DNA from: Thalassobacillus sp. CUG 92003
GTDB taxonomy: Bacteria; Bacillota; Bacilli; Bacillales; Halobacillaceae
Direction: 5' to 3'
Assembly (NCBI RefSeq): GCF_013618635.1
Contig: NZ_JABLSJ010000003.1
Location: 1-64,000 of the forward strand
DNA length: 64,000 nucleotides
Part shown: positions 43,648 to 51,686 of the stretch, piece after piece
How positions within the stretch are numbered: the stretch's first letter is position 1
Layout: every line of letters starts with the position of its first letter
The notes under the pieces: generated by a model
What the model was told of the DNA's origin: nothing
The model's database searches: none
Seen by the model: only the letters and a program-made list of their open reading frames with translations
Translations under genes and position numbers: made by a program

Positions 43648-43678
43648 ACCGTAGTTCTCCCCTTCCCCAAAATTTAAA

Positions 43679-44356
43679 TTAGTCATGATTGTGAATTGAC
43701 CTCTTCATGTCTTCGTAGATAACGTCTTCATACTCTGAAATACCTTTCAGGTGCTTATATGCAAGCTCTTCTACTTTTTCTTTGTCTCTTTCCATTAAGG
43801 CATGTAGGATCGCTCTATGTTCATTTATAGATCTTTCAGCCAACTCTTCCCTTGCCATAAAGGAGTAACGGAAGGACACTACATAATCGTGCATGTTCTC
43901 TAATATTTTGATAATGCGTTGTAAATTGGAAGCCTTCGTGATGGTTTGATGGAACTCATCATTGACCTTTACTAACTCTTCTACATTTCTTAATTCTGAT
44001 GCTTTGACTGACTTATCAACCAAAGACTCCAGATACTTTAAGTCTTCATTTGAAAGATTATTAACAGCATAACGTGCCGCTAATGGCTCAAGTTGAGAGC
44101 GGATTAAATGTATTTCTTTAATTGATTCATGGGTTACGCCAACAACTTGACAGTGCCTTCGGGGAAATATGGCAACCAGTCCTTCCAGCTCCAATTTGTG
44201 AAGGGCTTCCCTAATAGGTGTTCTGCTCACACCTAATTCTGCCGCCAGTTCAGACTCGATTAATTTTTCCCCAGGCTCTAAATTCTGATTCAATATTTCT
44301 TTGCGAATATGCTCGAAAACACTTTCCCGAATGGATAAACTATTAATTTTGCTCAC
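43679..44356 (-). CDS. GntR-family regulator, FadR/FCD subfamily
   Basis: 225 residues. An N-terminal winged helix (ILNQNLEPGEKLIESELAAELGVSRTPIREALHKLELEGLV, residues about 20-60) is followed by an all-helical FCD effector domain with likely metal-ligand residues (NDEFHQTI and NEHRAIL). It is the first gene of the TRAP operon and should control it through the repeat sites at 44382-44425. The GTG at 44356 has GGGAGGT 9 nt upstream; an in-frame ATG at 44386 lies inside the operator region and lacks a ribosome binding site. Confidence 0.92.
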   Translation of the reverse strand: MSKINSLSIRESVFEHIRKEILNQNLEPGEKLIESELAAELGVSRTPIREALHKLELEGLVAIFPRRHCQVVGVTHESIKEIHLIRSQLEPLAARYAVNNLSNEDLKYLESLVDKSVKASELRNVEELVKVNDEFHQTITKASNLQRIIKILENMHDYVVSFRYSFMAREELAERSINEHRAILHALMERDKEKVEELAYKHLKGISEYEDVIYEDMKRSIHNHD

Positions 44357-44381
44357 TGCTACCCCACCTCCCATTTTTATT

Positions 44382-44432
44382 GACATACTGTATCCCAGTT
44401 CTTAGTTTAAGGGATACTGTATCCCAGTTCAA
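44382..44432 (-). promoter_or_regulatory. Promoter and double operator of the TRAP operon
   Basis: GGGATACTGTATCCC at 44411-44425 is a perfect 15-bp palindrome. A second, imperfect copy (GACATACTGTATCCC) lies at 44382-44396, so the centres are 29 bp apart. On the minus strand -35 TTGAAC (44427-44432) and -10 TAAACT (44404-44409) flank the perfect copy with a 17-nt spacer, placing the operator exactly between the promoter elements. This fits repression by the FCD regulator encoded immediately downstream. Confidence 0.75.
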
Positions 44433-44548
44433 TTATTTTTCACAAAATTTCTACAATTAAATATTTCCATTTGCCTACTTTTGGCATAGAATGCACTAAC
44501 ACACTTCATGCAATCTCTTATACATGGAGATTAAGATCGGAGGCTAAT

Positions 44549-45310
44549 ATGTACCACTTACCTTATAACAGGAGGCAGAGTCCTGAACCAGCCAACGGGA
44601 ACACCTACATTTCTGCATTTGCTCAAGGGGATGTGAATGGGGACGGGGTGCCTGACCTCGTTTATTTAGTCGGACAGAAACCTTATGGTACCGAAAGTCC
44701 ATATATCGATCATATTACTTTGATTATCCAAGACGGGCGGACAAATCTTTTTTATAGCGTTCCTTTAAAGTCAAATGGCGGATACGACCCTCAATTATTT
44801 CTTGGGGACTTTACGGGCGATCGCGTAGACGATATTTTAATCAGCATTAACTCAGGCGGGAGCGGTGGATTCGGTTTTTACTATGTGTATTCATTTTTAA
44901 ATAATCAACCCGCCCTTCTGTTCGATTACGAAGTATTCAATGATACCTATCAATACTCGGTCACGTATCTCCCTAATTACCGGGTTAAAATCGTCAGCGA
45001 AACACTAGACAAAGTGTTTATTATCGACATTAGTACAAGAGGGGAAGCATATTTATCGGAAATTTATAACCCGAATGGCACACTGAAACAACCGATTGAA
45101 GGCTGGGTTTCTGTGCTGAACGTGCTTTATCCCATCGATTTTCAGGGGGACGGCATTTACGAGCTATATGCCATTCAGCCAATAGCGGGGCAATACAGTG
45201 CTGATCAGCTTGGCTTGGTCCAAACGACACTCAGCTGGAATCATCAACAGTTTGACGTTGTGAATGATAACCAGTATGTAGCTGTGCTCGGAGCTGACCC
45301 TTCAGCATAA
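44549..45310 (+). CDS. FG-GAP/VCBS-type repeat protein without signal peptide
   Basis: 253 residues. Residues 28-36 (DVNGDGVPD) form a calcium-binding-type FG-GAP/VCBS motif, and a second, weaker copy follows near 84-91 (DFTGDRVDD). The rest is rich in Tyr, Asn and beta-forming residues, as in beta-propeller surface proteins. There is no signal peptide or membrane segment, which is unusual for extracellular FG-GAP proteins and would fit a protein deposited on the spore surface from the mother cell (inference). ATCGGAGG lies just upstream of the ATG at 44549. Confidence 0.8.
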   Translation: MYHLPYNRRQSPEPANGNTYISAFAQGDVNGDGVPDLVYLVGQKPYGTESPYIDHITLIIQDGRTNLFYSVPLKSNGGYDPQLFLGDFTGDRVDDILISINSGGSGGFGFYYVYSFLNNQPALLFDYEVFNDTYQYSVTYLPNYRVKIVSETLDKVFIIDISTRGEAYLSEIYNPNGTLKQPIEGWVSVLNVLYPIDFQGDGIYELYAIQPIAGQYSADQLGLVQTTLSWNHQQFDVVNDNQYVAVLGADPSA

Positions 45311-45340
45311 ATTTTTCACCTCTATAGACATCACTCTCAC

Positions 45341-45384
45341 AAGGCACCCCTCCGAACATATTATGATCAAAGGGGGGGGTGCTT
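45341..45384 (+). terminator. G/C-rich hairpin before the gene at 45392
   Basis: AAGGCACCCCTCC pairs with the G-run and GGGTGCTT (one bulge, a G-U pair), followed by CTTTACG. It may terminate the FG-GAP gene. The G-run is also the only candidate ribosome binding site for the next gene, so folding could limit its translation. Confidence 0.5.
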
Positions 45385-45391
45385 CTTTACG

Positions 45392-45718
45392 ATGTATGGC
45401 AAAAATGAACACAACAGAAGACGAAAAAATGGCTCACAGCCCCGTCCTCCCAAAGATTTTTCCATTCATGATTTATTCAACGGAAAAAATCTGGACATCG
45501 TTGCTGCTGCTTTATTACTTACGGGCAAATTAAAAGTAGATTCTGTGGAATTGTATCGCGGCTCCCCCGTTGTGCAAGTCACATTGTTAGGTAAATTCTT
45601 AACGCAGGAAAAAAATAAAAGCAATGCTTTAGCTGAATTTCTGGATGAAAACGGTGATCTAACCATTGATGATATATTCGAAGCCTTTCAGCAAAGATTG
45701 GATAAAGGAGACAATTAG
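45392..45718 (+). CDS. Small hypothetical protein (108 aa)
   Basis: 108 residues: a basic, polar N-terminus (RRRKNGSQPRPP), a central helix/strand region LDIVAAALLLTGKLKVDSVELYRGSPVVQVTLLG, and an acidic C-terminal part (DENGDLTIDDIFEAF). The hydrophobic stretch is marginal for membrane insertion. No family recognised. The ribosome binding site is poor (a G-run 12 nt upstream that is also part of a hairpin). The next gene starts directly after its stop codon, so the two are an operon. Confidence 0.6.
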   Translation: MYGKNEHNRRRKNGSQPRPPKDFSIHDLFNGKNLDIVAAALLLTGKLKVDSVELYRGSPVVQVTLLGKFLTQEKNKSNALAEFLDENGDLTIDDIFEAFQQRLDKGDN

Positions 45719-45862
45719 ATGAGCAGACAACAAAATGATGACTATTATGGCTTCGATGGTGATGGGTTTATTAGCAGTATCTTGTTGGTCGTTTTTCTTT
45801 TTTTACTTATATTTGGATCTGTCAACTTAAGTGAGATCACCAATTCCCCATACCCATCGTAA
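45719..45862 (+). CDS. Single-pass small membrane protein (47 aa)
   Basis: A 47-residue product: an acidic/aromatic head (QQNDDYYGFDGDGFISS), one membrane helix (residues about 20-34, ILLVVFLFLLIFGSV) and a short tail. AAAGGAG lies 8 nt upstream of the ATG, which begins one nucleotide after the stop codon of the gene before. It is probably cotranscribed with that gene. Small single-pass proteins of this type are often sporulation- or stress-related in bacilli, but no family is recognised. Confidence 0.65.
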   Translation: MSRQQNDDYYGFDGDGFISSILLVVFLFLLIFGSVNLSEITNSPYPS

Positions 45863-46011
45863 TCTCCTTTTGAATTTCCAGCCTCTATCTGTACCATAAT
45901 TCAGAACTGAGTCAAAATTTCTACTTTTTGTAATCATATTTAATTTATGGGTTTGACACTTTATACTAGGAATCGTCATAACATCATGATACACGAAAGG
46001 GGCTATCAAGC

Positions 46012-47544
46012 TTGGAATCAAAACGAAATGGCTTGTTTCAAAAATTTCTTGATGGGATTGAGAAAGTAGGCAACAAGCTTCCTCATCCTGTCACGCTTTT
46101 TGCTATTTTAGCATTAGTTGTAATCGCTTTATCAGCTTTGGTCTCTAGTCTTGGAATCAGTGTGGAACACCCAGGAGAAGAAGGGAAAATGGTTGAAGTT
46201 AAAAACCTATTAAATGCTGAGGGCGTGCAATACCTCTTTTCTAGTATGGTCGATAACTTCATAGGCTTTGCACCTTTAGGTGTTGTACTTGTAACCATGC
46301 TCGGCATTGGACTAGCAGAGCGGACAGGCTTGATCAGTGCCTGCCTCCGGGGCTTCGTGCTTTCGGTCCCTCAACGGCTGATCACTTCAGGTCTAGTCTT
46401 TGCTGGTGTAATGTCCAGTGTCGCTTCTGATGCAGGTTATGTAGTGCTGCCTCCGCTGGGTGCGGTGATTTTTGCTGCTCTTGGGCGACATCCTTTAGCT
46501 GGACTGGCTGCAGCTTTTGCCGGTGTCTCAGCTGGTTTTAGTGCTAACTTATTCCTGTCAGCGACAGACGCATTACTCGGTGAACTCACAATTGATGCCG
46601 CCTCCATTATTGACCCGGCCTACGCTGAAAACATGAATATTAGTATGAACTACTACTTCATTATTGTATCTGTCTTCCTGCTTACATTTGTCGGGGCCTG
46701 GGTTACAGAAAAATTCGTTGAGCCACGACTTGGAGAGTATCAGGGAGACTATCGTGAAGAATTGAAAGGACTTGAAGCTGATGAGAAAAAGGGGTTGAAA
46801 TGGGCAGCTATTTCAATCGCAGTTTCCTTAATTTTGACTTCCCTGCTCATTTTACCGTCCAATGCCCCATTGCGAGGGGATGAAGGCGGGTTTATCGAAT
46901 CAATCATCCAATCGCCTTTCATGGATTCCTTAGTACCGATTCTGGCCATTCTTTTCTTTATCCCCGGCCTGTTTTACGGCATTGCTACGAAAAATATTCG
47001 TAACGATAAAGATGTCGCTGATCAATTGTCCGATACGATGGCTTCTATGGGAATGTTTATCGTGCTTGCCTTTACTGCCGGTCAGTTCGTGGCTTACTTT
47101 TCGGAGACGAATATGGGACTGGTTATCGGCGTGTACGGAGCTGAATTCTTAGAATCTGTTAATCTATCCGGCATCCCCCTGATTATCGGGTTCATTCTAG
47201 TAGCTGGGTTCATTAACTTATTTATTGGCAGCGCCTCTGCCAAGTGGGCAATGATGGCACCTGTATTCGTGCCAATCATGATGCAGCTCGGTTATTCTCC
47301 GGAACTTACTCAAATGGCTTATCGCGTAGCAGACTCAACAACGAATATCATCACCCCGCTGATGACCTACTTCGCGATTATTATTGCCTTTACGCAACAG
47401 TACGATAAACGAATGGGAATCGGTACGCTGATTTCAGTCATGTTCCCTTACACGATCTTTTTCCTAATTTCCTGGACACTCTTACTGATTGTCTGGATGC
47501 TGTTAGGTATTGACTTGGGACCAGGTGCACCTATCCATTATTAA
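46012..47544 (+). CDS. AbgT-family transporter
   Basis: 510 residues with about eleven to thirteen membrane segments. The opening LDGIEKVGNKLPHPVTLFAILAL, the loop GFAPLGVVLVTMLGIGLAERTGLISA, SDAGYVVLPPLGAVIFAALGRHPLAGLAAAFAGVSAGFSANL and FIGSASAKWAMMAPVFVPIMMQLGYSPE are AbgT hallmarks. Members import p-aminobenzoyl-glutamate or export sulfonamide-like folate antimetabolites. The TTG start has AAAGGGG 9 nt upstream. A terminator follows at 47556; it is a single gene. Confidence 0.95.
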   Translation: MESKRNGLFQKFLDGIEKVGNKLPHPVTLFAILALVVIALSALVSSLGISVEHPGEEGKMVEVKNLLNAEGVQYLFSSMVDNFIGFAPLGVVLVTMLGIGLAERTGLISACLRGFVLSVPQRLITSGLVFAGVMSSVASDAGYVVLPPLGAVIFAALGRHPLAGLAAAFAGVSAGFSANLFLSATDALLGELTIDAASIIDPAYAENMNISMNYYFIIVSVFLLTFVGAWVTEKFVEPRLGEYQGDYREELKGLEADEKKGLKWAAISIAVSLILTSLLILPSNAPLRGDEGGFIESIIQSPFMDSLVPILAILFFIPGLFYGIATKNIRNDKDVADQLSDTMASMGMFIVLAFTAGQFVAYFSETNMGLVIGVYGAEFLESVNLSGIPLIIGFILVAGFINLFIGSASAKWAMMAPVFVPIMMQLGYSPELTQMAYRVADSTTNIITPLMTYFAIIIAFTQQYDKRMGIGTLISVMFPYTIFFLISWTLLLIVWMLLGIDLGPGAPIHY

Positions 47545-47555
47545 CAGGACCAATG

Positions 47556-47601
47556 AAAACAAGGTATCGGCTGCTCATAGCGCCGATACCTTGTTTTTTT
47601 C
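47556..47601. terminator. Rho-independent terminator, convergent genes
   Basis: AAAACAAGGTATCGGC pairs with GCCGATACCTTGTTTT and is followed by TTTTTC on the plus strand. It lies between the AbgT gene and the convergent pseudouridine synthase gene. Confidence 0.88.
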
Positions 47602-47604
47602 TAT

Positions 47605-48510
47605 TTATTTGGATTTGCTCAAGAAAATGCTCGGTGTCTTCGTTTCAAAGCGCAGGAATTTCCCTGTAGTGGGGTGATAAAACGCCAGCACGCGAGCATG
47701 GAGGCCGAGCCGTCCAATTCCCTTACCTTTTGCCCCATATTTTTTATCGCCTGCAATCGGATGACCCAAATCTTCCATGTGCACACGGATTTGATTCTTC
47801 TTACCTGTTTCCAAATGAATCTCCAATAACGTATAAGACGGGCTGGATTGCAGCACCTTGTAGTGTGTGACAGCGTGCTCGCCATCACCCTCTTTAGGGC
47901 TGGAATACATTTTCAATGTTTTGCTTTCCTTCAGCCAAGAGGAAACCTTACCTTCTCGCTTCTTGACTTTGCCTTCTACCAGCGCGACATACGTCCGTTC
48001 TTTTACTTTGTCTGTCCAAGCGTTCTGCAGTTTGTGTTTTGTATGCTCATTTTTAGCAAACATCATCACCCCGGATGTATCACGATCGAGTCGGTGAACA
48101 ATAAACACTCTGTTACCAGGATTTTGAAGTCGAACATGATCCATCAAGTACTTATGGGCCGTCCGGTTTTTTTCTTTTGGCGATGCCATCGAAAGTAACC
48201 CTGCCTCTTTCTCGACAACGATGAGGTCATCATCCTCATGCAAGATCGTGAGCCCCGTTAACGGGGACTGCTTGAATGATTTATCTTTTTGGACCTTCAC
48301 TGTTTGGCCGGGCTTAAGTTGACAGTTGTGAGCTGTCTCCACTTTATTATTGACTGAGACTTGCCCCCGTCTTAGAACGGATTTAACTGAATTACGACTT
48401 CGGCTGGATAAAACACTCAATAAAAAAGGGAGCAGTTCCGAAGATTCTTGAACCGTGTATTGCAGCGCCTGATTTGCTTGGCGTTTTTGATGCTGTTGCT
48501 TATTTTTCAT
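47605..48510 (-). CDS. RluA-family pseudouridine synthase
   Basis: 301 residues. An N-terminal S4-like RNA-binding domain (LLPFLLSVLSSRSRNSVKSVLRRGQVSVNNK, about residues 25-60) precedes the RluA catalytic domain with the catalytic Asp in FIVHRLDRDTSGVMMFAK (about residue 138), YVALVEGKV and KKNQIRVHMEDLGHPIAGDKKYG. It isomerises specific uridines in rRNA or tRNA; the target is not clear. The ATG at 48510 follows AAAGGAAGG; an in-frame ATG 30 nt earlier has no ribosome binding site. Confidence 0.93.
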   Translation of the reverse strand: MKNKQQHQKRQANQALQYTVQESSELLPFLLSVLSSRSRNSVKSVLRRGQVSVNNKVETAHNCQLKPGQTVKVQKDKSFKQSPLTGLTILHEDDDLIVVEKEAGLLSMASPKEKNRTAHKYLMDHVRLQNPGNRVFIVHRLDRDTSGVMMFAKNEHTKHKLQNAWTDKVKERTYVALVEGKVKKREGKVSSWLKESKTLKMYSSPKEGDGEHAVTHYKVLQSSPSYTLLEIHLETGKKNQIRVHMEDLGHPIAGDKKYGAKGKGIGRLGLHARVLAFYHPTTGKFLRFETKTPSIFLSKSK

Positions 48511-48631
48511 GAATGAGGACCTTCCTTTAATCGGGATCATAGCGCATTAGGACTACTTTAACACAAGGTCTCCCACTGGGGAAGAACTTTCTAAAAAGGG
48601 GTTGTCCACTTAAACAGAACGCTCAAAAGGA

Positions 48632-49531
48632 TTAAAACACAATGGTTTTATTCTCAAACACAATCATACGATCCTCTAAATGCCACTTCACACCGCGATT
48701 CAGCACAGTCCGTTCAATTGAACGACCGATTTTCTTTAAGCTCTTCACATCATCACGGTGATCGACGCGCATGATATCCTGCTCAATAATCGGTCCTTCG
48801 TCAAGTTCGTTCGTGACGTAATGAGAGGTTGCCCCTATCAATTTCACTCCGCGTTCAAATGCGCGTTTATGAGGGTTCGCTCCCACGAAGGCCGGTAAAA
48901 ACGAATGATGGATGTTGATGATTCGAAACGGATGGGCGGCAACGAAATCCGGCGTCAAAATTTGCATGTAACGGGCCAAAACAATCAGATCCACCTCATA
49001 CGCTCTTAACAGTTCGAGTTGCCTTGCTTCCACCTCGGCCCGGTTTTCTTTACTCGCCGGAATGTGATAGAACGGGATGCCGAATGAATCCACAATTTCT
49101 CTGGCATGTTCGTGGTTACTGATGACACATGCAATATCGGTCATCAAGTCTCCATTTTGCCATTCCCAGAGCAGTTCACGTAAACAGTGAAGCTCTTTCG
49201 AAACAAAAATGGCGGTCTTTTTTATATCGTAAACGAAACGAATATTCCATTCCATGGCAAACGTTTCTGCGATTGACTGGAATTCCTTTTTTAACTGGTC
49301 TTCTTTCGTCGGGAGTTCAGGACATTCAAATTCAATGCGCATGAAAAATGTCCCTTCACTGGGGTCGGTGGAATATTGATTGGACTCTATGATATTTGCA
49401 TTATTTTCAGCCAAAAAAGTGGAGACGGCCGAGACGATACCAGGCTGATCGGGGCAGCTGATCAGCAAACGGCCACGATTTTGCTGGCTTTCTTGGAATG
49501 TATTGATATGGTTTGGTAGATTCGATGCCAC
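48632..49531 (-). CDS. purU: Formyltetrahydrofolate deformylase
   Basis: 299 residues, like B. subtilis PurU (300). An N-terminal ACT domain (LLISCPDQPGIVSAVSTFLAENNANIIES) leads to a formyltransferase-fold domain with catalytic INIHHSFLPAFVGANPHKRAFERGVKLIGAT and the essential Asp in DEGPIIEQD. It hydrolyses 10-formyl-THF to THF and formate, balancing one-carbon units and feeding formate-dependent PurT. The GTG at 49531 is supported by AAGGAG at 7 nt. Single gene, upstream of no obvious folate operon. Confidence 0.95.
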   Translation of the reverse strand: MASNLPNHINTFQESQQNRGRLLISCPDQPGIVSAVSTFLAENNANIIESNQYSTDPSEGTFFMRIEFECPELPTKEDQLKKEFQSIAETFAMEWNIRFVYDIKKTAIFVSKELHCLRELLWEWQNGDLMTDIACVISNHEHAREIVDSFGIPFYHIPASKENRAEVEARQLELLRAYEVDLIVLARYMQILTPDFVAAHPFRIINIHHSFLPAFVGANPHKRAFERGVKLIGATSHYVTNELDEGPIIEQDIMRVDHRDDVKSLKKIGRSIERTVLNRGVKWHLEDRMIVFENKTIVF

Positions 49532-49654
49532 ACTAAGTCTCCTTCTCTTCATAATATTGCCTCATATTATAGAATAATAGCGTCCGAATTTAAAGACATA
49601 GCTTACAAGGTTTAGCCTTCAAAATCATGAAACCATAACTGCATGAAAGACAAC

Positions 49655-49687
49655 ACTCCGGACCATTCGTCAAAATCAGTTCGGAGT
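49655..49687 (-). terminator. Possible terminator after the glycogen operon
   Basis: ACTCCGGA and TCGGAGT form a stem around a 19-nt loop just beyond the GH13 stop codon. The T-run on the minus strand is poor (GTTGTCTTT), so terminator strength is doubtful. Confidence 0.4.
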
Positions 49688-49724
49688 TTTATCTCCTTCC
49701 AGCTTATTAGGAAAATCGGTTCTT

Positions 49725-51644
49725 TCAATGCATATGTCGAAGTAGAAGTGTCTCCCGCGGCGCTAGTGTGAGTGTCAACGCTCCTTTTTTTGCTTTAAAT
49801 ATGCGTTTCTTATTATTCACGTCCTGCCACTTCCCTTTGCGGACATTCAAAGTGATGTTGCGTGAATCGTGGAGATGGCGGTTTGTCAGAAATAGCATAT
49901 GTTCATCTTTCGCGGGATCACCGAACGTATCGACTCCGTTGAGTGTCCACCGTTCAAAACCGAACACATCTTTATGAAGGGCGTGAGGCAGCCAACTTCC
50001 CGTCCGTAATGCAACGTGATCCTTTCGCCATTGGCCAATCTGTTGATACCATGCTACTAATTCCTGTTCTTCTCTTCCCCACGGAAACGGCTTACGGTTA
50101 TCAGGATCCGATCCGCCTGTGACGCCCGCCTCGTCTCCGTAGTAAAGCGATGGGACTCCTGGAAATGCGTAGAGCCATAAACTGAGCGATTTCACTTGGT
50201 CAGACACAGCTGCCATCTGATCTTCTTCCGTGAAATCAGTCGGCAAAGCTTGGGTTAGCAGCGTTTTAACACGTGCCACGTCATGCGTGGATAACATGTT
50301 CATGACTGCGTAAAAATAGTGCTTCGGATAGTGTTCACTTAATGTCAGCAGCCTGCGCTGTACAAAGTAGGCGTCAACTTCCCCAGTCATAAAACCTAGC
50401 AGCAGTTTCCGGAAGGGATAATTCATGATGGAGTCAAGGACGCCTCCGAATAGATACTCGCGGCGTTTGCCATGGCCGATTTTGTTTGAAGCATCTTCCC
50501 ACACTTCACCTAACAGCACACTAGATTCATCGACCGATTTTAACTGTCGATAGATCTGCTTGATCAAATCATCGGTCAATTCATCCGCAACATCCAGCCG
50601 CCAATGGTTGAGACCGGAACGCTGCCATGTTTTGATCACACTATCATCATCATGGATCAAGAACTTTTGGAAGCTTTCGTTCTCTTTTTTCACGGTGGGC
50701 AACGTACCTACGCCCCACCACGATTCATATTCGTCAGGATGATTGTAAAACGTATACCAGGGATAATAAGGCGATTGGGTCGACTGATAGGCTCCTACAG
50801 AGTCATACTCGCCCCGTTCATTAAAATATATGCTGTTGCTCCCGGTATGATTGAAAACCCCATCGAGCATGATTTCGATGTTGCGCTTTACAGCCTCGCT
50901 AATCAACTCTTCGAAGTCTGCTTTGCTGCCAAGCAAGGGATCTATTTGATGGTAGTCTCCGGTATCATAGCGGTGGTTGCTCTCCGCTTCAAAAATCGGG
51001 TTCAGATAGATGACATCCACCCCGAGAGAGCGAATGTAATCAAGCTTGTGAATGATCCCTTGCAACGTGCCTCCAAAAAAATCCCAACGCACGACATCAC
51101 CGTTTTCGTTCCTAATATAAATAGGGTCATTTTCCCAGTGGCTGTGCATCAAGCTAGATTTCGGGGCCTGATCGAGTTGCGGGGCATTCAGGCGATGGAA
51201 ACGGTCGGGAAATATGTGATACATGGTGGCATGCTTCCACCACTTTGGGGTCTCGTATCCCGGGTCATATACAGTAATCTGCCAGGAAGGCGGCACATGA
51301 TCATACATGCGCCCCTCCCCGCTTTCTTCAATATTCTCACGGCCGTAATAGAGCGTCTTATCCGCCAATACAATTTCAAAAAAATACCAGATGAGCTGCG
51401 GTTCTGTCGGCATCGTTACGGTAGTCTCGTAGGAATAAAGCTGATGCTGTTCACTATAAAGGTCCATTTCTTTTGTAGCGGCCTCATCCGTTCTGTCATG
51501 AATGTAATGAAGAATGACATGGGACACCTGGAAATGACTGTTCACATCGATGCTCAGTGAAACGTTCGAGCCCTTCGGTGCAGCACCGAAAGGCTCTCTA
51601 TAAGACAACTCAAAGCTATTATGGTAAATATCCTGTTCTTTCAT
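49725..51644 (-). CDS. GH13 alpha-glucan hydrolase (neopullulanase/cyclomaltodextrinase type)
   Basis: 639 residues. An N-terminal CBM34-like beta domain (residues about 1-125) precedes a GH13 barrel. Catalytic residues are visible: the nucleophile Asp in HWRLDVADE, the acid Glu in LLGEVWED and the third Asp in LSTHDVAR. MYHIFPDRFHRL and MLDGVFNHTGSNS are typical of subfamily GH13_20. The likely role is trimming maltodextrins and limit dextrins released from glycogen by GlgP. It is the last gene of the glycogen operon, 42 nt after glgP; the usual Bacillus glg operon ends at glgP. GGAGG precedes the ATG. Confidence 0.92.
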   Translation of the reverse strand: MKEQDIYHNSFELSYREPFGAAPKGSNVSLSIDVNSHFQVSHVILHYIHDRTDEAATKEMDLYSEQHQLYSYETTVTMPTEPQLIWYFFEIVLADKTLYYGRENIEESGEGRMYDHVPPSWQITVYDPGYETPKWWKHATMYHIFPDRFHRLNAPQLDQAPKSSLMHSHWENDPIYIRNENGDVVRWDFFGGTLQGIIHKLDYIRSLGVDVIYLNPIFEAESNHRYDTGDYHQIDPLLGSKADFEELISEAVKRNIEIMLDGVFNHTGSNSIYFNERGEYDSVGAYQSTQSPYYPWYTFYNHPDEYESWWGVGTLPTVKKENESFQKFLIHDDDSVIKTWQRSGLNHWRLDVADELTDDLIKQIYRQLKSVDESSVLLGEVWEDASNKIGHGKRREYLFGGVLDSIMNYPFRKLLLGFMTGEVDAYFVQRRLLTLSEHYPKHYFYAVMNMLSTHDVARVKTLLTQALPTDFTEEDQMAAVSDQVKSLSLWLYAFPGVPSLYYGDEAGVTGGSDPDNRKPFPWGREEQELVAWYQQIGQWRKDHVALRTGSWLPHALHKDVFGFERWTLNGVDTFGDPAKDEHMLFLTNRHLHDSRNITLNVRKGKWQDVNNKKRIFKAKKGALTLTLAPRETLLLRHMH

Positions 51645-51686
51645 CGTTAAATGGCCTCCTTCAAAACAACGACCTGTCTTAAGAGG

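Noticed and set aside
50604-51560. A 318-codon plus-strand open frame opposite the GH13 gene
   Set aside because: It is fully antisense to a well-supported glycoside hydrolase with intact catalytic motifs and has no ribosome binding site; it reflects codon use in the real gene.
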